DNA from: Candidatus Zipacnadia bacterium | GTDB lineage: Bacteria > Armatimonadota > Zipacnadia > Zipacnadales > Zipacnadaceae | Direction of reading: 5' to 3' | NCBI GenBank assembly: GCA_029821455.1 | Contig: JALGTI010000069.1 | Span: 1-19,064, forward strand | Length of the DNA: 19,064 nt | Part shown: positions 1 to 8,335 of the stretch, one piece after another | Layout: each line of letters begins with the position of its first letter | How positions within the stretch are numbered: position 1 is the stretch's first letter | The notes under the pieces: model-generated | What the model saw: only the letters and a program-made list of their open reading frames with translations | Told to the model about the DNA's origin: nothing | The model's database searches: none | Program-made: the position numbers and the translations under genes

Positions 1-1
1 G

Positions 2-982
2 CGGGCGTGCGTGGAAGCAGGGGCGGATATGCTGGGGGTCAGCCACCTGGATGAAGGCCTCCGCCTTCGCGAGGCGGGGTTGACGGCGCCGGTGCTGGTT
101 TTCCTGCCGCTGCTGGAGGATGAGTGCCCGCAAGCCGTCGCCCAACAACTGACGGTCACGGTGACCAGTGAAGCGCAATTGTTGGCCCTCCGGGCTGCTG
201 CTGAGCGAGGCGCGCGGACAGCCAGCTTCCATATCTACATTGACAGCGGCCTGGGTAGACCCTCAGCCGGCGAGCAGATACCGCATCTCATCAAGCTCTC
301 TGCGCCCTGGCCGGAACTGAGTCTAGAGGGTGTCTACACCCATTTTGACCCCACGCGCCCTGTCAGATCCCGGTTGACATTGCTGGATGTGCTCAAGCCT
401 GGCGCGGAACTGCAGATGCTCTGCTCAATGGTCAAGGCGCTAGCGCGAGAGGAACTGCGCCGGGATATTATGGTCCACGCCGCTGCCAGCACCACGTTCC
501 TGGACGAACCCAGTAGCCACCTCGATATGGTGCGCATCGGCACTTTGCTGTACGGACAGTGGCCTGCTTATGCCCGCAACAGAGACCTGGAGCTGCGTGA
601 TACCTTCGAACTGCGCACTCACATCATCGCCATCGAGGAGCTACCACCGCGTGCGCGGGTCGGCTATGGGGGTGAGTTCGTCTGCCGCCGGCACACCCGA
701 GTTGGCACCCTTCCGCTTGGCTACGCCGACGGGCTGGGGGTTGCGCCAGCCTCGCTGACAGCGACGTTCCGCAAGTGGCTCAATAGCTATGTGAAGGGGC
801 CACAGCACGTGCTCGTGACCGGCAAGCAAGCGCCGATTATTGGCCGAGTGGCGATGGATCAGTGCGCCATTGATGTAACCGATATTGAGGAAGCGCAGGT
901 CGGCAGCGAGGTTGTGGTCCCGGTTCGTAGGCTATCCGTCAGCCCTCAGATACCGCGCGTTCCCACCAGTCTGGCTGAGTAG
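2..982 (+). CDS. alr: Alanine racemase, 5'-truncated by the window edge
   Basis: PLP-dependent alanine racemase interconverts L- and D-alanine for peptidoglycan synthesis in the cytoplasm. The frame is open back to base 2, so the start and the PLP-binding lysine lie outside the window. The visible part begins in the 'EAGADMLGVS' strand that follows the lysine in this fold. Family landmarks seen in order are the GLGR segment (arginine near the cofactor), GVYTHF, HAAAST followed by DMVRIGTLLYG, the catalytic-tyrosine region VGYGGEF, LPLGYADG, and GRVAMDQ with the substrate-loop methionine. Two oddities: HAAAST has Ala where many family members have Asn, and the C-terminus is short, running from EVVVPVRR almost directly into SPQIPRVP. 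It is convergent with the FN3 gene, and a strong hairpin lies just after the stop. The family call is secure; normal activity is likely but unproven. Confidence 0.9.
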   Translation, partial: RACVEAGADMLGVSHLDEGLRLREAGLTAPVLVFLPLLEDECPQAVAQQLTVTVTSEAQLLALRAAAERGARTASFHIYIDSGLGRPSAGEQIPHLIKLSAPWPELSLEGVYTHFDPTRPVRSRLTLLDVLKPGAELQMLCSMVKALAREELRRDIMVHAAASTTFLDEPSSHLDMVRIGTLLYGQWPAYARNRDLELRDTFELRTHIIAIEELPPRARVGYGGEFVCRRHTRVGTLPLGYADGLGVAPASLTATFRKWLNSYVKGPQHVLVTGKQAPIIGRVAMDQCAIDVTDIEEAQVGSEVVVPVRRLSVSPQIPRVPTSLAE

Positions 983-988
983 CCAGAC
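969..988. repeat. Stop-codon hairpin of alr
   Basis: A perfect 8-bp inverted repeat (GTCTGGCT, loop gagt, AGCCAGAC) spans the TAG stop of the alanine racemase gene. It sits 21 bp before a stronger hairpin. It could help stabilise the transcript 3' end, but no T-run follows it, so it is not a terminator by itself. Confidence 0.5.
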
Positions 989-1009
989 AGTCTCTGGACA
1001 CAATCAAAT

Positions 1010-1043
1010 GGGGCGCAGCCGCTGACTGCGCCCCGCTTTCATT
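1010..1043. terminator. Probable bidirectional terminator between alr and the FN3 gene
   Basis: A perfect 9-bp GC-rich stem (GGGGCGCAG / CTGCGCCCC, 7-base loop, 1010-1034) lies between two convergent genes. On the plus strand it is followed by gctttcatt, a weak U-tract. On the minus strand it is followed by atttgatt. The position between convergent stops (982 and 1061) supports a shared terminator; the T-runs are imperfect. Confidence 0.7.
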
Positions 1044-1060
1044 AGGTTTTATAACCTGGG

Positions 1061-3124
1061 CTACTGGAGGCTGATAGTGATTGGGTCTGAGTAGATGACC
1101 CTGGTCGCGGTAGTAAGCGCGGCGCGAACTCTAATGCTCACGCCCGGGTGTAGGTTTGCGGTAGGGACAGTCACCGAATAGAGCCCGGGGCCGGTTACCT
1201 GCATCTTCGGCCCCTCGCGCCACTTCAGCTCACCAGCCAGAGCGAACTGCACCTGCAAGATACCCTTGTCTGCAGCGACCTGCATTATCACGGGCGCATT
1301 GGCTCCGGCTGGAGCGAACTCGGGGGCGTCCACGGTCACCGCCGCTTGGTCTTGTGTGCTGACACTGCCAGGGGTAGACACTGAAGCCGGCGCGCCCAGG
1401 TTGTCAATTGGCGTTGCGCTCGCCTCGGCAGTGAACTCAGAGATGCGGTTGCCACGGCGGTAGCGGACCTTGTAGGTGTACGTGACCCCGTCGGTCAGGC
1501 CTGAGTCAATGTATGCCATCGGGTCTGCTATCCCGTCGGCTGAAACCGAGAAGCTAGGAGTATCCGGGTAACCACCGCTGCCCGCCTTGCGATAGAATTC
1601 GTATTCGCCGCCGTAGTCAGCGGCCGGCGCGGAGAACGGCGGTGGCGGCGGGGGGCCAGGGCTCCCCTCGCTGGGTGACCGGTACCACTGCAGGCGAATC
1701 TGGCCGCCGTAGTCGCTGGCTTGGTCGGCGGCAGTGAGACCTGTGGGCGGATCCCATGTCAGCACATTGTTGTTCTCGGCCACGGCTCGCACAGGGCCAG
1801 CCGGCTCTGAAAGCGCCCCAGACACTGATTCTGCATCCACCGTGTACTCATACAGTACCAGGCCTGTCAGGCCGGTGTCTTCGTAGCTATAGGAAGCAGC
1901 GCCGGTGGCGTTAACCGTTGCTATCGGCGACGGGTCCTCGGCCAGGGCAGCCTGCTTGCGATATATGTTGTAGTGATCCACATGATCCCAACCTGTGCCA
2001 TCGTCCAGCGAGCGGTCGAATTCAACCACGATAACACCGCCTTCGTCAGCGGGCCGATCATAGGCATTGGGGTTGCGCGGCGGCGCTACGGGCCTGTTGT
2101 CAATGGGCTGAGCAACAACAGTCCTTATCGCCGACCAGTTGACCCCATCCTTGGCCCGCAGCTTGTAGCGGTAGGTGGCGCCTCTCTGACAGGTGCTATC
2201 GGTGTACTCGTAGTTGTCTGCTCCAGTGGCTGGAATATCAAGGAGCTTGACATATGTCTCACCTGGGACCCCCAGAAGCCTTCGCCACAGCCGGTAGAAT
2301 ACCACATCGTTAGCCCTGGCCCCGTCATCCAGTGAGCGGACAAAAGTCAGTTTCACTGCCGTGCCGTCGTCATCTGGTATATCTTCCGCGCTAAGGTCGC
2401 GGGGTGGCGCGGGACGGCGCTCATCGTGAGGGGTTGCGTCAGCGAACACCGGTGTCGAGAAGTTCCGGCTGTCCCGGGCCACCAGCCGAAAGAAATACCT
2501 CACACCGGGCTCCAGACCGCGGACAGTCCAGGAATAGGAAGCCTGCCCCGTGACCTTCACAACAGCGCCCAGGGAGGTCCAGCTTGTCCCCGGCCACCGC
2601 TTGGAAAGGTAGTACTTGACGACGTCATCTGCGCCCTCACCATCGTCGGGCGAGTTGTCCCAACTGCAGATCAGCTTGTTACCCTGGTCATCGGGATACT
2701 CCGCCACCGTGAAGTTCTCCGGTGGGGCCGGGGGGATATTGTCCCGCGTCCTAGCCCCCGCAGACGAACCGCTCGATACCCCTGAAGGCTCAATCGCCCT
2801 GATCAGATACCGGTAGTATTGCCCGGGGTTGAGGCCCGTATCCGTATAGCTGTAAGTGGCCGCGCCTGTGGCAGGGATGTTCAACAGCATTGCAAAGGGC
2901 GTGCCCGGCAGCTTGCGGAACAACCGATACTTGGTCACCGTGCCGCCAGGATAATCATCCGCCGACGCGATCCACTCAATCTGCAGCGCCGTGCCCTGGT
3001 CATCGGGCACGTCAGTTACCGTCACCGGCCCCGGCGGGGCCGGTGCGGCTATCGCCGCGCCGCTGCAAAGCCCTAATACGAGCGTGATGAATGCAAACAT
3101 ACAAACACACTTATGCCTGGACAT
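1061..3124 (-). CDS. Secreted protein with about five fibronectin type III-like domains
   Basis: This 687-aa protein is predicted to be exported. Residues 1-26 form a classical signal peptide with a positive start, a hydrophobic core and an AIA-A cleavage site; no lipobox is seen at Cys20. The mature part has five FN3-like beta-sandwich units at roughly 33-125, 136-232, 241-341, 349-445 and 460-573. Each opens with an acidic/glycine motif (PDDQG, PDDQG, PDDDG, PADEG, SDYGG) and carries the later 'Y.Y.DTGL..G..Y.Y.V.A' strand pattern. Domain 5 has a proline-rich insert near 489-500. A separate beta-rich C-terminal domain covers about 610-687. GAGGTG lies 5 bases before the ATG. It follows the barrel gene in the same direction, 195 bp away. 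FN3 arrays of this type usually mediate surface binding or act as spacers; the ligand is unknown. The fold call is firm and the role is inferred. Confidence 0.88.
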   Translation of the reverse strand: MSRHKCVCMFAFITLVLGLCSGAAIAAPAPPGPVTVTDVPDDQGTALQIEWIASADDYPGGTVTKYRLFRKLPGTPFAMLLNIPATGAATYSYTDTGLNPGQYYRYLIRAIEPSGVSSGSSAGARTRDNIPPAPPENFTVAEYPDDQGNKLICSWDNSPDDGEGADDVVKYYLSKRWPGTSWTSLGAVVKVTGQASYSWTVRGLEPGVRYFFRLVARDSRNFSTPVFADATPHDERRPAPPRDLSAEDIPDDDGTAVKLTFVRSLDDGARANDVVFYRLWRRLLGVPGETYVKLLDIPATGADNYEYTDSTCQRGATYRYKLRAKDGVNWSAIRTVVAQPIDNRPVAPPRNPNAYDRPADEGGVIVVEFDRSLDDGTGWDHVDHYNIYRKQAALAEDPSPIATVNATGAASYSYEDTGLTGLVLYEYTVDAESVSGALSEPAGPVRAVAENNNVLTWDPPTGLTAADQASDYGGQIRLQWYRSPSEGSPGPPPPPPFSAPAADYGGEYEFYRKAGSGGYPDTPSFSVSADGIADPMAYIDSGLTDGVTYTYKVRYRRGNRISEFTAEASATPIDNLGAPASVSTPGSVSTQDQAAVTVDAPEFAPAGANAPVIMQVAADKGILQVQFALAGELKWREGPKMQVTGPGLYSVTVPTANLHPGVSIRVRAALTTATRVIYSDPITISLQ

Positions 3125-3270
3125 CTTGGCACCTCACCTGTCCTGAGCTAGATTACGCAATGTAGATTTGCTCTCAAGTTACGTAAGACTGCCGGGCCAG
3201 CGGAAAAGTTCCCCCAGCCTCGCCGGCCGGTCTGGCAGAGCTTGCCTCCTACCACGGCACACCAATGCAA

Positions 3271-3297
3271 CGGCCAGCCGCATCCGGCGGCTGGCCG
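3271..3297. repeat. 10-bp perfect inverted repeat downstream of the barrel gene
   Basis: CGGCCAGCCG and CGGCTGGCCG are separated by a 7-base loop, 23 bp after the stop of the barrel gene on the minus strand. The stem is very stable, but no T-tract follows on either strand. It may attenuate transcription or protect the mRNA 3' end between the barrel and FN3 genes; a factor-independent terminator is not supported. Confidence 0.5.
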
Positions 3298-3319
3298 CAG
3301 TTGGTCTCCAAGCCGTACT

Positions 3320-6022
3320 CTACCAGAAAATCGCGTCGTACTCCAAGCGTCCTTCCAGCGAGTTATCGGTGTCGGGTTGATTCAGCGGCGGCGTAGAGCG
3401 ACGCAGCCCCAGGGTCAACCGTGCGCTGTCTTTCCACCGCTTGGTGTACGACAGGTCAAAGATGGAGGTGGCGGGCGGCTTCTTGGGATCGGGTTGGGGC
3501 ACGAAGTCACCCGACATATAGGCCAGGGCGATCTGGCCGCCTCGCTGTGCCTTGCCGCCGGCCAGCTCCAGCTTGACATATTGAGCCACGTCCTCAGGCG
3601 CCGTCGGCTGTAGGTAGTCGCAGTAACGATAGGTCATCTTCATGTCCACATCGCCAAAGACGGACCGGGTGATCCCTGCATCATAAAGCCGGGCCGGGCG
3701 GATTGTCTTGCCGTCGGTTTGGAACGGGTTCTCGCTGAAGCCTAATGTAAAGTCGCTACCCAGCACCGGCAGCGCGAGCTCCACGCCTCGGCGCTGGGCC
3801 GTCCGACTCTGATTATCCTCATACGCGAACTTCAGGTAGAGGCTGGACGGTTCGCCATGCAGCAGCGCCAGCTTAACCGTCGGCTCGCCCAAGGGCACCC
3901 ACTTGGCAGTGTCATACTCCGCATATTGGGCATTAATCCCCAGCACCTTGGGGTTACCCCATTGCACCTGCAAGATGCCAGCCGGGCCTTGGTCGCCGCC
4001 CGGCTGGTGCCAGCTTGTCAGTCCGGCCTTCAGGTCGAGGCCGCTGCTCCCAGCCCTGCTGCGTGTTATATACACATGCCTGCGAATTGTCGAGAGCGCA
4101 TTGTAAGGGTCCGTCGCTTCCATGTGGGCGGCAAACTGTAGCGATTTGGAAATAGAGTACTCGCTGTACAGCTTGGTCACCTCGGTGCGATTGCCGCTGG
4201 CATCTATCAGTTTGTAGTTGGCGCTGAGTGTCAGCGGGTCCCACAGGTGCGCCATCAACGCCAGGTTGGTAGTCTTGTTGAGGCTGCCGGAGACCCATTC
4301 GTGGCGCAGATGATCGGCCGAAATGGTAGCCTTCGGGGTGAACAACTGCCACTGCGGACTCTTGATAAACGTGATCTTCTGCCGCTGCCACCCCTCGCCG
4401 CCGAAGGTATCAATGTACTTCTGCTCCAGGCTGATGGTCTCGCCACTTAGCGCCGCCGACAGGTTCAGGATATCCTCACTTTGATACGTGCTCCCATGTC
4501 GGGTGCTGACCATCCTGTACTGGCTGTGGCCGGGGCTGCCGAAGAACTTCAGCGGCATCGCGAAGGTCGTGGTGCGCGCCTCCTTGGCGTCGGAGCCGTG
4601 CTGGAATGTGTAGATAACGTACTCAAGCCTCGCGCCGCTGCGCAGATCGTCTAGAGGTGAGAAGAACTTGCTGGTCCGCTCGCGCACAACGTCGGCGTTC
4701 TTACGCTTGCCCACATCCACAATCTCGAACGTGGCGCCCTTGCGCAACTCCTCCAGCGGCAGATAGAAGCGGGTTGTGCGGTTCTCAATGTTGTCCTTGC
4801 CGGGCTTCATCGTGCGGGTGTTGAGGTAATCCAACGTCGCGCCCTTTTGGAGAAGGCCCAACGGCAAGGCGATCTGAGTGGTCCGCGCCAGATCCCAGGC
4901 TCCATCCTTGCCGCCGAAGTGCGAGTGACGCTCGAAGAGCGCCTCCTCGCTAAACAGCGGCACAGGCATAACGATGTCCACGCCTGCCTGGCGAGTCAGG
5001 TGGCTGCTCTGAGTCTGGAGCAACTTGCTATAGTCGAACAACCACTGTTTTCCGAATGCTGGCGTGGTGAATTTGCCTGCCACCTGCCGGCCCCGCAGGC
5101 CGCTGGATTGATTATGGTGCCAGGTGGTCAACTCTCCGGAGAAGGCTGCGTCGTGATAGGGCAGCGGAGTGCTGAACTTGGTGGCCTTGACCTTGGCGCG
5201 GGCCGCGTCCTTGATATTGGAGCTGATGTGATGCTCAAAGGCCGCAGAGCCGCCGAACAGCCGCATGGGAGTGACCAGGTCGGTCTGCGTCGTCTCCTGG
5301 CGGGAGATCCCCTGGGTTTGCGTGGTTTTGGCGAAGGCCATCGTCGCGCTGCTGCCAGCCAGCGGCATCCCCAGGCTCCCGCTCATCTCGGTGCGGTGTA
5401 GGCCATAGGGGTCATCTGAGCGCTTCTCCCTAAATGCAGTGGCCAGGCTGAAGCCACTTCCCAACCCGGTTTCCAGCCCCAGAGCGTGGCTGGTCATCCT
5501 TTCATACCGGCCCCGAGCCGCCCTGGTGAAGACCTCTTCGCGCTGCAAATTCAGCTTGCCGGCTGTCTCCCCGCCGCCAAAACCGTGCAGCAGTGATAGA
5601 GCGCGGCTCTCGCTGCCCGCATGGATCGCATACATCGCGTCCCGTGTCTGGTGTTGCGTTCGGGAAAACTGCATCGAGGTGCGCGATCCTACCGCCATAG
5701 ACAGTTCATCACTTAAAGTGGTCGAGATACCAATTCCCAGCGGCGCGCCCTTCAGGTTTACCGTCCCCTCCGCGAACCCGCGCTTGACGGTTACGCCCGG
5801 CATCGCAGCGAATTCTATCTCGTAGTTGTCTGGATTCGTTACGAGCTGGCCTTCCACCCAGGCAGCGCCATCCGAGGCAATAAGCTCCAGCGCCGACCTG
5901 GTCGGCACCAGACTCTCCAGGCGCGGTCCAGCCTGGTCCTGAGCCAGCGCCACAGTCTCACTGAATACAATGATTAGTGTGAGCACCAAAACAGCTGGCA
6001 GCATTATTCTTGCCACCATCAT
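3320..6022 (-). CDS. Large outer-membrane beta-barrel-like protein with 34-residue repeats
   Basis: This 900-aa protein has an N-terminal signal peptide (hydrophobic stretch about 7-20, cleavage near ALA-Q at 27/28). The mature chain is almost entirely alternating polar/hydrophobic strands separated by Gly/Asp/Asn turns, and it ends in FW; a C-terminal aromatic residue is typical of outer-membrane barrels. Residues about 215-495 carry nine units spaced 32-35 residues, each marked by a Pro followed by a hydrophobic strand and often G-A. The prolines are at 220, 252, 286, 321, 353, 387, 422, 456 and 490; late units read RTT.F..PL..L..GA..EY. GGGAAGG precedes two consecutive ATGs (6022 and 6019); the second has the better spacing. 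It lies upstream of the FN3 gene, so surface export or anchoring is plausible. I know no named family; a membrane barrel is inferred from pattern alone. Confidence 0.75.
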   Translation of the reverse strand: MMVARIMLPAVLVLTLIIVFSETVALAQDQAGPRLESLVPTRSALELIASDGAAWVEGQLVTNPDNYEIEFAAMPGVTVKRGFAEGTVNLKGAPLGIGISTTLSDELSMAVGSRTSMQFSRTQHQTRDAMYAIHAGSESRALSLLHGFGGGETAGKLNLQREEVFTRAARGRYERMTSHALGLETGLGSGFSLATAFREKRSDDPYGLHRTEMSGSLGMPLAGSSATMAFAKTTQTQGISRQETTQTDLVTPMRLFGGSAAFEHHISSNIKDAARAKVKATKFSTPLPYHDAAFSGELTTWHHNQSSGLRGRQVAGKFTTPAFGKQWLFDYSKLLQTQSSHLTRQAGVDIVMPVPLFSEEALFERHSHFGGKDGAWDLARTTQIALPLGLLQKGATLDYLNTRTMKPGKDNIENRTTRFYLPLEELRKGATFEIVDVGKRKNADVVRERTSKFFSPLDDLRSGARLEYVIYTFQHGSDAKEARTTTFAMPLKFFGSPGHSQYRMVSTRHGSTYQSEDILNLSAALSGETISLEQKYIDTFGGEGWQRQKITFIKSPQWQLFTPKATISADHLRHEWVSGSLNKTTNLALMAHLWDPLTLSANYKLIDASGNRTEVTKLYSEYSISKSLQFAAHMEATDPYNALSTIRRHVYITRSRAGSSGLDLKAGLTSWHQPGGDQGPAGILQVQWGNPKVLGINAQYAEYDTAKWVPLGEPTVKLALLHGEPSSLYLKFAYEDNQSRTAQRRGVELALPVLGSDFTLGFSENPFQTDGKTIRPARLYDAGITRSVFGDVDMKMTYRYCDYLQPTAPEDVAQYVKLELAGGKAQRGGQIALAYMSGDFVPQPDPKKPPATSIFDLSYTKRWKDSARLTLGLRRSTPPLNQPDTDNSLEGRLEYDAIFW

Positions 6023-6208
6023 CAGCCTTCCCCTGTTGTATCCTACAATCCATCCGCCGTCCCGGCGGCGTCTACACAGTAATAGACGTTTGACAAGCCG
6101 ATAAGTTTCACGGATTTTGCAATGGCGAGCATTTTGCGACCGTGTTCTGACCTATTCTAGTTATACCCCTTTGCAGCCCTACCGAACCTAGTAGGTCAGG
6201 TTGGTCGT

Positions 6209-6898
6209 TCACACGCCAATAACCATATTCTCCGAGCGGCCCGACACCGCTGCCTCTCGCTGCTGCTCGGCCAACATCGTAATTTGCGGATCGCCCTGTT
6301 CCGGGTCAAAATCCGCTGCCTTCTTCAGCATCGCCTCGGCTAGCTCATAACGCCCCACACGACGGTACAGTTCGCCCAGCAGGTACAGAATGGTCTGTTC
6401 CTGCTCGAGCGGAACCTCTCCCGCGGCCAGTGCCGCTTCAAAGCGGAGAATGGCCGCCATCTGGCTTTCCTGTTCCCGTTCGCGCCGGCCCTCTAGCCGC
6501 GCGCACCAAGAGGCACGCAAGTACAGGTCAGCCATGCGCATCAGCGTGGCGCGACTGTCGTGCTCATAGCATAGCGCAGCCAACAGATACTTCGTGGATC
6601 CGGCCAACGCGCCAGGGGGCTGGTCGTCCCCTTCCACTTCATCAACACCGCCACTCAGCACGAACTCCCGCACCGCAGGCTCCACCTCATCAAAGTCGCC
6701 CTCAAAGGCCGCGAAACGGCATTGGGGGCAAGCATGTACATAGTGGGGCAGGGGGTCATCGCCAGCCACGCGAGGCCGGAAGTCCGTGTCCTGGCCTACC
6801 CGCGTTACAGAACGGACGGCCCGGCTGCCAAACCGCACCCCGCAGACAGGACAGTCCAGTTGGATGTTGAGCAGTGTGGTCATCCCAACCGACCCCAT
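6209..6898 (-). CDS. DUF2225-like protein: zinc-binding N-terminus and TPR-like C-terminus
   Basis: This 229-aa cytoplasmic protein has no signal peptide. The N-terminal half has two cysteine pairs, CPVC at 16-19 and CPQC at 57-60, spaced as in a zinc ribbon. They frame a short segment rich in R and D and ending PHYVHACPQC, the pattern I associate with DUF2225. The C-terminal part, about 120-215, is helical, with A/L/Y spacing like tetratricopeptide repeats ('LYLLGELYRRVGRYELAEAM' at about 167-186). The role of the family is unknown; the TPR suggests protein-protein contact. The start is uncertain: ATG at 6898 or the in-frame ATG at 6883, which sits behind a G-rich stretch. It lies between the pilus ATPases and the barrel gene in the same direction, with 169 and 186 bp gaps, so an independent promoter is possible. 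Confidence 0.8.
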   Translation of the reverse strand: MGSVGMTTLLNIQLDCPVCGVRFGSRAVRSVTRVGQDTDFRPRVAGDDPLPHYVHACPQCRFAAFEGDFDEVEPAVREFVLSGGVDEVEGDDQPPGALAGSTKYLLAALCYEHDSRATLMRMADLYLRASWCARLEGRREREQESQMAAILRFEAALAAGEVPLEQEQTILYLLGELYRRVGRYELAEAMLKKAADFDPEQGDPQITMLAEQQREAAVSGRSENMVIGV

Positions 6899-7067
6899 GA
6901 CCGCCTACCAGGGCCATTCTATTTTCCCGCTGCGCCCATGTCAACTATGTTGCCGGCCGCTGCATCACCCAGAGCAACAGAGACCGAGGTCACTCCTATC
7001 AGATCGCCCCGGTTCCCTCCCTATCTCGGCGCGCACTGTAACAGACTTGACCCCACCGGGCTGCTTG

Positions 7068-8282
7068 CTAACCCTCTTCCTTTACCAACACCGCCTCAAA
7101 GCCCTCGGGCATCTTAGTCTTGTCCACAAAGTTGAGGAAGTCGTTCTTTTCGTTAGATCGGTTGTATCCCTCTTCGAAGCTTATCTTCTCTTCGTTTACC
7201 AGCCTCGCCAGGTGTGACTCCAGCAGCTGCATACCGAGGATCGCGCTACTTTGTATCGTCGTCCTCATCTGGGAAGTCTTGCGCTCCCGAATGAGGTTGC
7301 CAATCGCCGCTGAGCCACCCGCCTCGCCTATCATTATCTCATAGGCGGCAATCCGGCCGTCCTTGTCTATCCTGGGTATCAACTCCTGGGAGAACACACC
7401 TGCCAGCGAGGTGGAGGTCATGGCCCGGATCTCTTCCTGCTCAATCGCAGGAAAGGCCGTGACCAGGCGGTCAATAGTCTTGGGTGCGCTGACTGTGTGC
7501 AGGGTCGAGAAGACGAGGTGGCCAGTCTCGGCCGCCTGCAGGCAGGCCCGCATCGTTTCCAGGTCACGCATCTCACCGACGAGTATAACATCAGGGTCTG
7601 ATCGCATATTTCGGACGACACCTTCAGCGAAATTGGCCACATCTACAGGCACCTCGCGCTGATTTACCAGGGAGCGTTTGCTCTGGTGGTAGTACTCGAT
7701 GGGTTCCTCAATTGTGATGATATGGCAGCCACGATTCTCGTTGATGTAGTTGACCATCGAGGCGAGGGTAGTACTCTTACCGGAGCCGGTCGGCCCTGTC
7801 ATGAGGATAAGGCCGCGAGGTTTGTGGAGAATCTCTCTGACCTCTGCCTCAGGCAGTCCTAACTCCTCAAAGGTCAGCATCTTGTTGGGTATCAGGCGCA
7901 GCGATACCACCAGGTGCTCCCTCTGCTGGAACACACTGACCCTGAACCGGTTGCCGTCTGGCATTGCGTATGCGGAGTCACAGCCGCCCATCTCGTGGAT
8001 CCTCCGCCACTTCAGGTCATCATCACTCTCTGGGCCGAGGAAGAACGTTACGGCTTCAATCATGTCCTCGTGAGTTAATAACCTGTAACCGTCCACTTCA
8101 CACATTACACCGTAGCGGCGGTACACGGCTGGCTGCCCAACCGTCAGGTGCAAGTCCGACGCATCTAGCTTGATACAGCCGTCCAGCAGTGCCTCGATCA
8201 CCTCCCCGTCAATTCTCTGCCCGGTCTTATTGCTCACACTCTCAGGTGCCTTGACTTTCGGTCTGCCCCAATCCTCTGACAT
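7068..8282 (-). CDS. Type IV pilus retraction-type ATPase, PilT/PilU family (second of a tandem pair)
   Basis: This 404-aa hexameric secretion-type ATPase should act at the cytoplasmic base of a type IV pilus and power retraction. An N-terminal PAS-like domain contains DLHLTVGQPAVYR. The RecA-like core has Walker A GPTGSGKST at 163-171, the Asp-box ITIEEPIEYYH at about 189-199 (Glu where PilT usually has Asp: EEP for EDP), Walker B DPDVILVGEMRD at 229-240 and the His-box GHLVFSTLHT at 254-263. The retraction-ATPase LAGVFSQ.L.P segment is recognisable. The C-terminal 50 residues diverge from typical PilT. I chose ATG 8282 because GGGAG lies 8 bases upstream; GTG 8300 and ATG 8297 are in frame but lack this. 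It is 53 bp after the first ATPase stop, so the two are almost certainly co-transcribed. PilT and PilU cannot be told apart safely. Confidence 0.92.
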   Translation of the reverse strand: MSEDWGRPKVKAPESVSNKTGQRIDGEVIEALLDGCIKLDASDLHLTVGQPAVYRRYGVMCEVDGYRLLTHEDMIEAVTFFLGPESDDDLKWRRIHEMGGCDSAYAMPDGNRFRVSVFQQREHLVVSLRLIPNKMLTFEELGLPEAEVREILHKPRGLILMTGPTGSGKSTTLASMVNYINENRGCHIITIEEPIEYYHQSKRSLVNQREVPVDVANFAEGVVRNMRSDPDVILVGEMRDLETMRACLQAAETGHLVFSTLHTVSAPKTIDRLVTAFPAIEQEEIRAMTSTSLAGVFSQELIPRIDKDGRIAAYEIMIGEAGGSAAIGNLIRERKTSQMRTTIQSSAILGMQLLESHLARLVNEEKISFEEGYNRSNEKNDFLNFVDKTKMPEGFEAVLVKEEG

Positions 8283-8335
8283 TGCATTCACTCCCATCAC
8301 TGAATTGTGTACTGCTTATCTGATTGGTCCATACG

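Noticed and set aside
3857..5401. Long open frames on the plus strand opposite the barrel gene (e.g. 4847-5401)
   Set aside because: These are antisense shadows in GC-rich coding DNA, with no ribosome site and no protein-like pattern.
6090..6118. TTGACA on the plus strand as a promoter
   Set aside because: There is no acceptable -10 box at 16-18 bases and no plus-strand gene downstream; it lies in the gap upstream of a minus-strand gene.
6147..6199. CTGACCTA ... TAGGTCAG inverted repeat downstream of the barrel promoter region
   Set aside because: The arms are only 8 bp with a 37-base loop and no T-tract; this is weak and could be chance.
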